Assembly (NCBI GenBank): GCA_038040385.1
Contig: JBBPII010000008.1
Coordinates: forward strand, 62,001 to 126,000
Reading direction: 5' to 3'
DNA from: Gilichinskyi gelida
Lineage (GTDB): Bacteria > Acidobacteriota > Thermoanaerobaculia > Gp7-AA8
Length of the DNA stretch: 64,000 bases
In this document: in pieces, positions 25,858 to 33,476 of the stretch
How the letters are laid out: each line of letters opens with the position of its first letter
Numbering within the stretch: position 1 is the first letter of the stretch
Position numbers and translations under genes: made by a program
Notes under the pieces: model-generated
Seen by the model: only the letters and a program-made list of their open reading frames with translations
The model's database searches: none
Told to the model about the DNA's origin: nothing

Positions 25858-27054
25858 ATGGCTAAGGAGTACAGCCCTTTCACGCCAGGCTTCCCTGTGT
25901 CCGTCGATGGATTCGTCGGGCGGAAGGCTGAAGTTGAGCGTCTGGCCGGGATGGCGCGATCGGCAGCGCACGGAAAACTGCAGGTAGCGTTTCTGGCAGC
26001 CGAGCGCGGAATGGGGAAAAGCTCGCTCGCAACGTTCGTTCGTGTTCTCGCCGAGCGCGACTACAACCTTCTGACCGTTCATGCATTCCTCGGTGGAGTG
26101 ACTTCGCTCGAGGAGATGGTGCGCCGGATCTTCGACCGGCTGGTGAAGGACAGTATCGACAAGAGCTGGGCGGCGGAGATCAAACAATTCTTCGGCGATC
26201 ACGTTCGCGAAGTGGGCCTTTTCGGCATCACCGTCGAACTGCAAAGCTCTCCACAGGATCTGACCCATCTTGTCAATGACTTTGCTCCGGCGCTTCGTCG
26301 TTTGCTCGAGAAGATCGGGACGAAGAAGACTGGCGTGATGATCGTGCTGGACGATTTAAACGGACTCGCAGACTCTCCTGATTTTGCAAACTGGCTGAAA
26401 AGTCTCGTTGACGAGATCGCCACCTCACAGGCGAAGTATCCAGTGTTCCTGCTCGCCGTCGGACTGGAAGAGCGCCGTCAGGAGCTTCTTCGCAATCAGC
26501 CATCGCTGGACCGAGTATTTCAAGTGGTCGATTTGAGGCCTTGGTCCGATGAGGAGACGAGGGATTTCTTCCAGCGCTCGTTTGCGAGCGTCGGCGTGTC
26601 CGTGCACGGAGGAGCTTTAGCTGCTCTAGCAGCGTTTACCGAGGGCCTGCCGGTCATCGCGCACGAATTGGGCGACGCGGTCTTCAATGTCGATCAGGAT
26701 AAACAGATTGACACCTCGGACGTTCTGGATGGCATGGATATCGCGGCCGATGTCATCGGTCGGAAACAGTTGGAGCCCGTGATGTTTTCGGCCGTGAGGA
26801 GCGACCGGTATCGAAAGATTCTTCGAGCCATCGCCGAAAGTCAGACCAAGCGGTATTTCAAACGCGCCGAGGTCCTTTCGCAGCTTTCTTCTGAAGACGC
26901 CAAGGTGTTCGACAATTTTCTTCAGCGGATGAAACAGGTCGGAGTCCTCGTCCAAGACCAGGACAGCCCACCAGGAAGCTATCGATTCGCGACGTACCTC
27001 TATGGCGTCTACTTCAATCTCGAGGCTGAACGGGCTAAGAGGGAACATTCATGA
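25858..27054 (+). CDS. AAA-type ATPase, Orc/archaeal-ATPase-like
   Basis: A 398-aa ATP-binding protein. DGFVGRKAEVERLAGMARSA is the lead-in typical of Cdc6/Orc-like and archaeal ATPases; Walker A is AAERGMGKSS (47-56) and Walker B is VMIVLDDLN (160-168). ALAAFTEGLPVIAHELGDAV fits the sensor/lid region, and the last 90 residues look like a winged helix (YFKRAEVLSQLSSEDAKVFD). Function unknown: possibly defence, DNA-associated or signalling. It sits between two aromatic-degradation genes and is visibly lower in GC than both, which suggests insertion. Its TGA overlaps the ATG of the dioxygenase (ATGA). Confidence 0.78.
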   Translation: MAKEYSPFTPGFPVSVDGFVGRKAEVERLAGMARSAAHGKLQVAFLAAERGMGKSSLATFVRVLAERDYNLLTVHAFLGGVTSLEEMVRRIFDRLVKDSIDKSWAAEIKQFFGDHVREVGLFGITVELQSSPQDLTHLVNDFAPALRRLLEKIGTKKTGVMIVLDDLNGLADSPDFANWLKSLVDEIATSQAKYPVFLLAVGLEERRQELLRNQPSLDRVFQVVDLRPWSDEETRDFFQRSFASVGVSVHGGALAALAAFTEGLPVIAHELGDAVFNVDQDKQIDTSDVLDGMDIAADVIGRKQLEPVMFSAVRSDRYRKILRAIAESQTKRYFKRAEVLSQLSSEDAKVFDNFLQRMKQVGVLVQDQDSPPGSYRFATYLYGVYFNLEAERAKREHS

Positions 27055-27962
27055 AAGGCGAAATCATCGGCGGCCTCCTCGCCCCCCACCCTCCCCACAT
27101 CGTCTACGGTGAGAACCACTGGCGCAACGAGCCGAGATCGGAGTGCGGATGGGAGGTGCTGCGCTGGGGGTACGCGCGGGCGCGGAAGCATTTCCGGGAG
27201 AAGAAGCCGGACGTTTTCCTCGTCCACTCCCCGCACTGGCAGACCGTCATCGGCCACCACTTCCTCGGCGTGCCGGAGTTCCACGGCCTGTCGGTCGATC
27301 CGATCTTCCCCAACCTCTTCCGCTTCAACTACGACATCAAGGTCGACGTCGAGCTGGCGGAGATGATCGCCGAGGAGGGGCGGCAGGACGGGCTGAACAC
27401 CAAGATGATGCGCAACCCGAACTTCCGCGTCGACTACGGCACCATCGTCTCCTGCCACATGATGAATCCCGACTGGGACGTGCCGATCGTAGGCATTTCC
27501 AGCAACAATTCTCCGTACTATTTTTCGAACGAGATGGGCCAGCAGCAGATGATCAAGCTGGGGCAGGCAACCAAGCGGGCCATCGAGAAGAGCGGCAAGC
27601 GCGCGGTGCTGCTGGCGTCGAACACCCTTTCGCACCGGCACTTCACCACCGAACCGGAGATCCCCGAGGACATGTCGCGCGAGCACGTGTACGAGCACAG
27701 CGGATACCTCTGGGACATGAAAGTGCTCGACCTGATGCGCACCGGCCGCACCCGCGAGCTGATCGCCATCCTCCCCGAGTTCATGGACATGGCGCTGAGC
27801 GAGGTGAAGGCCGGCTCGCTGGCCTGGATGCTCTCCGCGCTCGACTTCCCCGACTACCCCGGCGAGGTCTACGGCTACTGGACCGTCATCGGAACCGGCA
27901 ACGCCGTGGTCGGGTGGGACCCCCAACTGAAGGCCGCCGCGACGACGCAGGGGGCTTCATAG
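27051..27962 (+). CDS. Class III extradiol dioxygenase (LigB superfamily)
   Basis: A 303-aa Fe(II) ring-cleavage dioxygenase. The N-terminal LLAPHPPHIVYGEN provides the first His ligand; VHSPHWQTVIGHH and LASNTLSHRHFTTEPE carry the active-site His residues and a Glu ligand is expected near the middle. Length and motifs resemble the catalytic beta subunit of 2-aminophenol 1,6-dioxygenase and homoprotocatechuate-type enzymes. With the aldehyde dehydrogenase at 24401 it would make an AmnB/AmnC-like pair, but no alpha subunit, hydratase or decarboxylase is nearby. The last 27 codons are repeated in diverged form 188 bp downstream. Confidence 0.87.
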   Translation: MKGEIIGGLLAPHPPHIVYGENHWRNEPRSECGWEVLRWGYARARKHFREKKPDVFLVHSPHWQTVIGHHFLGVPEFHGLSVDPIFPNLFRFNYDIKVDVELAEMIAEEGRQDGLNTKMMRNPNFRVDYGTIVSCHMMNPDWDVPIVGISSNNSPYYFSNEMGQQQMIKLGQATKRAIEKSGKRAVLLASNTLSHRHFTTEPEIPEDMSREHVYEHSGYLWDMKVLDLMRTGRTRELIAILPEFMDMALSEVKAGSLAWMLSALDFPDYPGEVYGYWTVIGTGNAVVGWDPQLKAAATTQGAS

Positions 27963-28208
27963 TTTATGCCGCGCGAAAGCGCGGCATCACTGGAGCAACC
28001 TCGCTGAAGTCACGCTGCGGCGCGGCGGCTCCATTGATCCCTCGCCTTCGGCTCGGGACAGACTCAAGGACCGTCATCGGCACCGGCAGCGCGGTAGCCG
28101 GCTGGCATCCCCAACTGAAGGCTGCGGCGACGACGCTGGGGCGGAAAGTTAGTTTGTGCCGCGCGAAGCGCGGCATCATCGGTCGAGCCGCGCGGTGGTT
28201 CCGCTGAT
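27881..28208. repeat. Tandem degenerate duplication of the dioxygenase 3' end
   Basis: Unit 1 (from 27881) is the end of the dioxygenase frame, TVIGTGNAVVGWDPQLKAAA, then its TAG and a TGCCGCGCGAAAGCGCGGCA palindrome. Unit 2 (from 28069) repeats this as TVIGTGSAVAGWHPQLKAAA, a stop, then TGCCGCGCGAAGCGCGGCA. Both units continue into similar GC-rich sequence with ...TGATCCC..CG. Unit 2 has no start and is a gene relic. The gap 27963-28240 holds nothing else. Confidence 0.88.
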
Positions 28209-28240
28209 CCCGTCGCTGCGCGACGGGATAAACTCTGCGC

Positions 28241-28708
28241 GTGATCACCCTCCTGGCCCTCTTCCTGGCAACCGCCTTCCCCTCCTCGGACAAGACGGCG
28301 TGGATGCGTCCCAACTCGTTTCGTCTGGTGATCGGCATGCCGCGCGCCGAGGCGATGCGCGCGCTGGCGTCGAGCGGCTGGAAAGCGAAGAAGGGCCCCG
28401 ACGCCGACCACGTCGTCGTGGACTACGCCGACGACAAGACCCTCACCCTCGCCTTCCAGCGCGACCGCCTGAAGTCCGCGCGCTTCGAGCTGTTCGTCAT
28501 CCTGCACGACGCCAAGAGCGCCTTCGCCGAGGAGACCGCCTACCTCCGCGCCACGTTCGGCGAGCCGAAGAAGCTGAAGTCGAAATCGGTCGTCCTCTAC
28601 GACAACGCCCTGCCGAACATCATGGCCGTCCTGTCCGCGGATCCCAATTCGGAGCAGGGACAGAAGGGGGTGGGGATGGTGGTGGTGCGGTATTACGACC
28701 CCCGCTAG
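28241..28708 (+). CDS. Secreted hypothetical protein
   Basis: A 155-aa protein starting at GTG. The first residues (ITLLALFLATAFPSS) form a short signal peptide. The mature part is alpha/beta: SFRLVIGMPRAEAMRALASS looks like the BamE/SmpA-type 'G-M-s-x-x-e' helix, followed by strands HVVVDYADDKTLTLAFQ and ARFELFVIL. A BamE-like or lipoprotein-like small fold is possible but not secure. It follows the duplicated dioxygenase tail and is convergent with the next minus-strand gene. Confidence 0.55.
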   Translation: MITLLALFLATAFPSSDKTAWMRPNSFRLVIGMPRAEAMRALASSGWKAKKGPDADHVVVDYADDKTLTLAFQRDRLKSARFELFVILHDAKSAFAEETAYLRATFGEPKKLKSKSVVLYDNALPNIMAVLSADPNSEQGQKGVGMVVVRYYDPR

Positions 28709-28721
28709 CGGAGTGCGGGCG

Positions 28722-29306
28722 CTAGCGGCAGACGCAGAGGAAGGCGACGTCTTTTCCGAACTGGGACGACTGCGCCACCTCCACGGTCGCGCCGCCGCAG
28801 GTGCCCGACAACTCCGCGGAGACTTTTTTCGCCCACTCCGCTTCGCGCCTGGCGTGCTGATAGACGACCAGCCACTCGCCCGGTTTCAGCGCCGACCACA
28901 GCTCGGCGATCTCCTCGCGGGTGACGTGCTCGCCGGCGGCGGTCTTTGGCGCGATGCCGGTGTCGGGATCGACGAACAGCAGCAGCGGCCTCTCGGCGCG
29001 TTCGATTTGGCCGATGGTTGCCGCGATGTACTCGCGGCGGCGCCGCGGATCGAAGTCGATGTCGACGATGGAGATCTTCGGCTTCGACTTGCTGAGCTGG
29101 CGAATGCGGCGGAAGTCGCGGAAGAACCGCCACACTTCGTCGGGGACGAAGATCGGGTTCTCTCCCAGCATCACCACGCGCGGCGCCGGCTCGGGACGCC
29201 AGTACGGCGCGTAGACGATCGTCGGGAGATCGTGTTCGCGCGCCAAGTGCAGCAGCGTCGTCCACTTGACCACATCGCGATCGTCTCCGAACCATCGCTC
29301 GCGCAC
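28722..29306 (-). CDS. Conserved hypothetical protein
   Basis: A 194-aa soluble protein starting at GTG, 15 bp downstream of the BNR-repeat gene. It has the shape of an alpha/beta nuclease or methyltransferase-like fold: GDDRDVVKWTTLLHLAREH, KISIVDIDFDPRRRREYI, LLLFVDPDTGIAPK and EWLVVYQHARREAEWAKKV. The conserved-looking D-x-D-x-D and VDPDTG acidic patches could bind metal. I do not recognise a named family and assign no function. Confidence 0.6.
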   Translation of the reverse strand: MRERWFGDDRDVVKWTTLLHLAREHDLPTIVYAPYWRPEPAPRVVMLGENPIFVPDEVWRFFRDFRRIRQLSKSKPKISIVDIDFDPRRRREYIAATIGQIERAERPLLLFVDPDTGIAPKTAAGEHVTREEIAELWSALKPGEWLVVYQHARREAEWAKKVSAELSGTCGGATVEVAQSSQFGKDVAFLCVCR

Positions 29307-29321
29307 GGTGAGCGGCGTCCG

Positions 29322-31226
29322 CTACTGCGATCCCGCGCCGACTGCTCCGGCCGCGGCGGTTTTGACTTCGAACTTCTGCGACGTCCCCTCGAAGATGAAG
29401 ATCCCTTCGCCGAGGGTGCCGCAGTAGAGGCGCTGCGGGTTGAACGGGTCGATGGCGATGGCGGTGACTTCCGCGGTGCGCGACGGCAGCGGGAACTGGC
29501 GCCACTCGGCGCCGTTCGGCTGCGCGACGAGCACTTCGCGCTGGCGGCGTGAGGTCACGAAGACGAATTGTCCCTCGCCGAACACCGCGGCGAACTGCGC
29601 GTCGGGGGCTTCCACCTCGCGCCACTGGCGTCCGGCGTCCACCGCCCCCGCCCGCACGCCCTGCACCCCGGCCACGAAGATGAGCTGCGCGTCGCCAGCG
29701 GTGCGGAGGGCGAGCGTGCGTCCCTTGGCCGGCGCGCCGTCGATCGGCGCCCACTGCGCGCCGTCGAAGGCCATGACGCCGACGCTGGTGAGGGCGTACA
29801 GAGCGCGCTTCTCGCCGAGCATCCCGACGGCGATGTCGACGGTGCGGTTGTCCGAGCCCGCGAGGCGGTACCAGCTCTTCCCCGCATCGCGGCTGGTGAA
29901 GACGCCCTCGGAGGTCGCGGCGAAGAGCCGCATCTTGTTGTATCGAACGACCTTGTTGACGCGGATGGGCGCGTTCGACGGCGCCGCCTGCATCCACTCG
30001 CTGCCGTTGCTGCTCCAGTAGAAGCCCTTCTCGGTGCCGGCGACGAACTTCATCTCCGCGTCTTCGGTGACCACGAGCGAAAGCACCTGCGGGACGTCGG
30101 TCGTCACCAGCTTCTTCCATGTCGCGCCGGCGTCCTCGGACTCGTAGATGCCGTTCGACGCGCCGCCGAAGACCACCGAGGCGTAGACGCGCTTCTCGAC
30201 CACCGGATCGGCGGCCACGCTGGTGATGGCCAGGTTGCGCAGGCCGTCGCACGAGCGAGCGAAGTTCTTCCCGCGATCCTGGGAGACGTAGATGCCGTCG
30301 CCTTCGACGCCGAGGATGATGCGGTCGGGGCGCTGCGGATCGAGGGCGATGGTGTGGACGACGAGCGATTCGTCGGAGACCACGTACCAAGACTTCCCGC
30401 GGTCGTGCGAGCGATAGAGCCCGGCGACCGTGCCGGCGTAGAGCGAGTCGCGGTCGCACGGATCGATCTCGATGTCGTGCACCCGGCGGTTGTTGAAGCC
30501 GTCGCGGTAGCGGGTCCAGTTGTCGCCGCGGTTCGTCGTCCCGTAGACCCAGCCGCAGGTGGCGACCCACATGTTGTCGGGGTTCTCGCGGTCGACGGTG
30601 ATCTCGAACATGTCGGTATCGAGCACCATCCCGGTGTTGATCAGCTTCCAGATCTTTCCGCCGTCTTCGGTGCGGTAGCCCTGCCGCCAGGTGCCGACGT
30701 AGATGCGGTCGCGGGAGCGCGGGTCGATGGCCAGCGCCTCGACGTTGATCTGATCGGAGATCTTGTCCCAGGTCTTGCCGGCGTCGGTGCTGCGCCAGAC
30801 GCCGCTGAGCGCGCCGGCGACGATGAAGTTGGCGTCGTGCGGGTCGATGGCGATGGCGCGGATGGACTGCTCCTCGAGGCCCGCGTCGCGGCGGCTCCAC
30901 GTCGCGCCGCCGTCCTCGGAGACCGCGATCGCGCCACCGCCCCACAGCCCCCAGCACGCCGCCCAGAGCCGGCCGGTGCGGTCGATGACCAGGTTGTCGA
31001 CGATGTAGCCGGGGAAAGGCACGCCGCCGCGCGGGTTGCGCCAGGTGCGCGCCGCGTCGTGGGAGACGTAGACCTCGCCGCCGCTGGTGCCGACATAGAG
31101 GGTGTCGGGGCGCGCCGGATCGATGATCAGCGCGCGGACGTCGGCGCCGTAAAGGTTGGCTCTCCGCCACTGCGCGGAGAGGGGCGCGGCGACGAGAATC
31201 ATGAATAGGATCAGGAACTTGCGCAT
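29322..31226 (-). CDS. Secreted BNR/sialidase-like beta-propeller protein
   Basis: A 634-aa exported protein with signal peptide MRKFLILFMILVAAPLSAQ. The mature chain is built of repeated BNR or VPS10-type blades, each about 45-50 residues with an S/D-x-D-x-G-x-T/S-W Asp box: SHDAARTWRNP, SEDGGATWSRR, STDAGKTWDKI, TEDGGKIWKLI, TNRGDNWTRY, SHDRGKSWYVV, SQDRGKNFARS, SEDAGATWKKL, SRDAGKSWYRL. It likely folds as one or two large propellers in the periplasm or outside the cell. Such proteins bind glycans or proteins; catalytic sialidase residues are not evident. The 194-aa unknown gene follows in the same direction. Confidence 0.85.
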   Translation of the reverse strand: MRKFLILFMILVAAPLSAQWRRANLYGADVRALIIDPARPDTLYVGTSGGEVYVSHDAARTWRNPRGGVPFPGYIVDNLVIDRTGRLWAACWGLWGGGAIAVSEDGGATWSRRDAGLEEQSIRAIAIDPHDANFIVAGALSGVWRSTDAGKTWDKISDQINVEALAIDPRSRDRIYVGTWRQGYRTEDGGKIWKLINTGMVLDTDMFEITVDRENPDNMWVATCGWVYGTTNRGDNWTRYRDGFNNRRVHDIEIDPCDRDSLYAGTVAGLYRSHDRGKSWYVVSDESLVVHTIALDPQRPDRIILGVEGDGIYVSQDRGKNFARSCDGLRNLAITSVAADPVVEKRVYASVVFGGASNGIYESEDAGATWKKLVTTDVPQVLSLVVTEDAEMKFVAGTEKGFYWSSNGSEWMQAAPSNAPIRVNKVVRYNKMRLFAATSEGVFTSRDAGKSWYRLAGSDNRTVDIAVGMLGEKRALYALTSVGVMAFDGAQWAPIDGAPAKGRTLALRTAGDAQLIFVAGVQGVRAGAVDAGRQWREVEAPDAQFAAVFGEGQFVFVTSRRQREVLVAQPNGAEWRQFPLPSRTAEVTAIAIDPFNPQRLYCGTLGEGIFIFEGTSQKFEVKTAAAGAVGAGSQ

Positions 31227-31272
31227 CCGGGTCGAAGGTACCACAACGCCAGTAGCAACATGACGGCCAACG

Positions 31273-31378
31273 CCCTCATCCGCCCTTCGGGCACCTTCTC
31301 CCGCTCACGCGGGAGAAGGACATCTAATTTCCCCTCTCCCGCTTGCGGGAGAGGGTGGCGCGAAGCGCCGGGTGAGGG
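31273..31378. repeat. Palindromic repeat CCCTCATCC...GGTGAGGG with CTCCCGC hairpins
   Basis: Outer arms CCCTCATCCGCCCTTCGGGC and GGCGCGAAGCGCCGGGTGAG enclose two hairpins (CTTCTCCCGC/GCGGGAGAAG and CCTCTCCCGC/GCGGGAGAGG). It fills the gap between the divergent BNR gene and galU, so both promoters must lie in or around it. Confidence 0.85.
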
Positions 31379-31396
31379 CCTGCTATTCTTCACCGC

Positions 31397-32296
31397 ATGA
31401 CTCTTCGCACCTGCGTTTTCCCCTGTGCCGGCTTCGGCACGCGGTTCTTCCCCGCCACGAAAGTCATCCCCAAAGAGATGCTGCCGCTGGTCGACCGCCC
31501 GATCCTGCAATACGGGGTCGAAGAGGCCCTCGGCTCCGGCATGGACAAGCTGATCATCGTGATGTCGAAGGGAAAGGACGCCATCCTCGACCACTTCGAC
31601 CGCACCGCGGAGCTCGAGCGTTCGCTGCAGGAGCGCGGCAGGCACGATTTGCTGGCCGAAGTCGACGCCGTCAGCCGCATGGCGGAGATCATCTCCGTCC
31701 GCCAGAAGGAAGCGCTCGGGCTCGGACACGCGGTGCTGCAGGCGAAGGACGCCGTCGGCAACGAGCCGTTCGCCGTCGTCCTACCCGACGACGTCATCCT
31801 CTCCGACGAGCCGTGCCTGATGCAGATGCGCCGGGTGTTCGAGGAGACCGGCCGCCCTGTCGTGGCGCTGATGGAGGTGTCGGCCGAGGAGACCTCGCGG
31901 TACGGCATCGTCGGCGGCGAGTTGCGCGGCGGACGGAAGTTTCACATCACCGACATGGTGGAGAAGCCAAAGATCAACCCGCCGTCGCGCTACGCGATCA
32001 TCGGCCGCTACATCCTCCCGCCGGACATCTTCGGCGTCCTCGGCAAAACCGAGCGCGGCGCCGGCGGCGAGATCCAGCTCACCGACGCCCTCCGCGAGCT
32101 GCTCCGCGCGGGCGAGTTCTACGGCTACGTCTTCGAAGGGAAGCGCTACGACGCGGGCGAGAAGCTCGGCTACCTCAAGGCCACGGTCGACTTCGCCCTG
32201 CGCCACCCGGTGGTCGGCGACGAGTTCCGCGCCTACCTGTCGGCGCTGTTCGAGACCGGCGTCAAGGCCGCGCCGCTGCGAATCGTGAAGGAGTGA
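31397..32296 (+). CDS. galU: UTP-glucose-1-phosphate uridylyltransferase
   Basis: A 299-aa sugar nucleotidyltransferase making UDP-glucose for envelope polysaccharides. The signature is CAGFGTRFFPATKVIPKEML followed by PLVDRPILQYGVEEA; the metal Asp is in FAVVLPDDVI, and GGELRGGRKFHITDMVEKP and KRYDAGEKLGYLKA are typical. The length is normal. The TGA overlaps the antitoxin ATG (TGATG), so the downstream toxin-antitoxin pair is likely expressed with it. Confidence 0.96.
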   Translation: MTLRTCVFPCAGFGTRFFPATKVIPKEMLPLVDRPILQYGVEEALGSGMDKLIIVMSKGKDAILDHFDRTAELERSLQERGRHDLLAEVDAVSRMAEIISVRQKEALGLGHAVLQAKDAVGNEPFAVVLPDDVILSDEPCLMQMRRVFEETGRPVVALMEVSAEETSRYGIVGGELRGGRKFHITDMVEKPKINPPSRYAIIGRYILPPDIFGVLGKTERGAGGEIQLTDALRELLRAGEFYGYVFEGKRYDAGEKLGYLKATVDFALRHPVVGDEFRAYLSALFETGVKAAPLRIVKE

Positions 32297-32565
32297 TGGA
32301 CCGCCGCGCCGAGATCCTCGATCTCGCCGACGAGGCGCGCGAGCTGGTGCGCGATTGCGAGATCACCGGCAAGCGGACGATCTTCACCCGCAATGGCCGC
32401 GAAGTGGCCATCCTCCTGTCGCACGACGAGTACCTCGCCCTGCGCGAGACGATCGACATTTCCGGCGACGCCGCGCTGCGCGAGCAGATCGCCGCCGGCG
32501 AGGAGGAAGTGACGCGGAACGCGCTGTTGCTGGTGGAAGACTTGATGGAGGCCCCGTCATCCTGA
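32296..32565 (+). CDS. Phd/YefM-type antitoxin
   Basis: An 89-aa protein with the Phd/YefM antitoxin pattern: an N-terminal helix, RDCEITGKRTIFTRNGREVA (DNA-binding beta-sheet core), ILLSHDEYLALRETI, then a flexible C-terminal toxin-binding helix. The last residues APSS and the stop come from a repeat lying between antitoxin and toxin, so the native C-terminus may be modified. It should neutralise the RelE/ParE protein downstream and repress its own transcription. Its start overlaps galU. Confidence 0.85.
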   Translation: MDRRAEILDLADEARELVRDCEITGKRTIFTRNGREVAILLSHDEYLALRETIDISGDAALREQIAAGEEEVTRNALLLVEDLMEAPSS

Positions 32566-32626
32566 GCGCAGCGAAGGATCTCAGAATGCGTCGGCTGAGA
32601 TCCTTCGCTGCGCTCAGGATGACGGG
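32552..32626. repeat. Inverted repeat between antitoxin and toxin
   Basis: Arms CCCGTCATCCTGAGCGCAGC / GCTGCGCTCAGGATGACGGG with inner GAAGGATCTCAG / CTGAGATCCTTC. It gives the antitoxin its stop codon (TGA in CATCCTGA) and separates the two genes, which are usually adjacent or overlapping in such pairs. Confidence 0.92.
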
Positions 32627-32631
32627 ATCGC

Positions 32632-32880
32632 ATGTGGAATGACCGTCTCAGATTCGCCGAGCGTGTTCTCGGCGATTGGATCGCTCTGACTGCCGATGAG
32701 CGCACGAGCGTCCTCACCGCGCTCGAGGTCATCGACGAAGACCCCATCATCGGCGCGCCGCTGTTCGAGCCGTTGCGCGGGTACTGGAGCTACCGCGCCG
32801 GACACTTGCGCATCGTCTACCGGGTGGTGGCGGAGGCGCGGTTCATCGTCGTGCTGAGCATCGGGAGGGCCGCAACTTGA
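32632..32880 (+). CDS. RelE/ParE-family toxin
   Basis: An 82-aa protein with the compact RelE/ParE fold: helices RLRFAERVLGDWIALTADER, then PLFEPLRGYWSYRAGHLRIVYRV with the basic residues (Arg, Arg) and the final IVVLSIGRA strand. RelE relatives cut mRNA at the ribosome, ParE relatives poison gyrase; this sequence fits the RelE/YoeB/HigB side loosely. It is paired with the Phd/YefM antitoxin 67 bp upstream. Its TGA overlaps the TTG start of maf. Confidence 0.85.
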   Translation: MWNDRLRFAERVLGDWIALTADERTSVLTALEVIDEDPIIGAPLFEPLRGYWSYRAGHLRIVYRVVAEARFIVVLSIGRAAT

Positions 32881-33452
32881 AGTTCATCCTCGCCTCGGCC
32901 TCCCCGCGGCGGCGCGAGCTGCTCGCGGCCGCCCGCTTCGACTTCGACGTCATCCCCAGCTCCGTCCCCGAGGTCCATCAGCCGGGAGAGTCGCCGGAGG
33001 AGTACGTGGCGCGGCTGTCGCGGGACAAGGCCGCGGTCGTCGCCGCGCGCTACCTCGACCGCTGGGTGATCGCCGCGGATACCACCGTCCTCCTCGGCGA
33101 CGAGCTGCTGGAGAAACCGGCCGACGCCGCGGACGCCAAGCGGATGCTCGCCGCCATCGCCGGGAAGACCCATATGGTGTACACCGGCCTCACCCTGCAG
33201 AACTCGGCGGCGGGATTTCACGAGACGCGCGTGGCGGAGTCGGAAGTGCGTATCCTTCCGCTGACGGAGCGGGAAATCGACTGGTATGTCGCCACCGGCG
33301 AACCGTTCGACAAGGCCGGCGCCTACGCCGTGCAAGGCATCGCCGCCATGTTCATCGACTCGGTGCACGGCAGCTTCACGAACGTGGTGGGACTGCCTCT
33401 GGCACTCCTCTATCAGATGCTTCGCAAGGCAGGGATCGACCCGCTTGTATAG
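32877..33452 (+). CDS. maf: Maf-family nucleoside triphosphate pyrophosphatase
   Basis: A 191-aa house-cleaning enzyme that hydrolyses dTTP/UTP and modified nucleotides. It begins at a TTG overlapping the toxin stop: KFILASASPRRRELL is the canonical start. WVIAADTTVLLGDELLEKPA holds the catalytic Asp region and GAYAVQGIAAMFIDSVHGSF with NVVGLPL closes the fold. The length matches the family. The unusual genetic coupling to a toxin gene suggests the toxin-antitoxin pair inserted upstream of it. Confidence 0.94.
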   Translation: MKFILASASPRRRELLAAARFDFDVIPSSVPEVHQPGESPEEYVARLSRDKAAVVAARYLDRWVIAADTTVLLGDELLEKPADAADAKRMLAAIAGKTHMVYTGLTLQNSAAGFHETRVAESEVRILPLTEREIDWYVATGEPFDKAGAYAVQGIAAMFIDSVHGSFTNVVGLPLALLYQMLRKAGIDPLV

Positions 33453-33476
33453 AATCAGCGGGCGGAGCTAAACGAC

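Noticed and set aside
28705..31170. A long open minus-strand frame (821 aa) over the BNR gene
   Set aside because: It is Arg/Pro-rich shadow translation of the BNR gene in another frame; the true frame has a signal peptide and Asp-box repeats.
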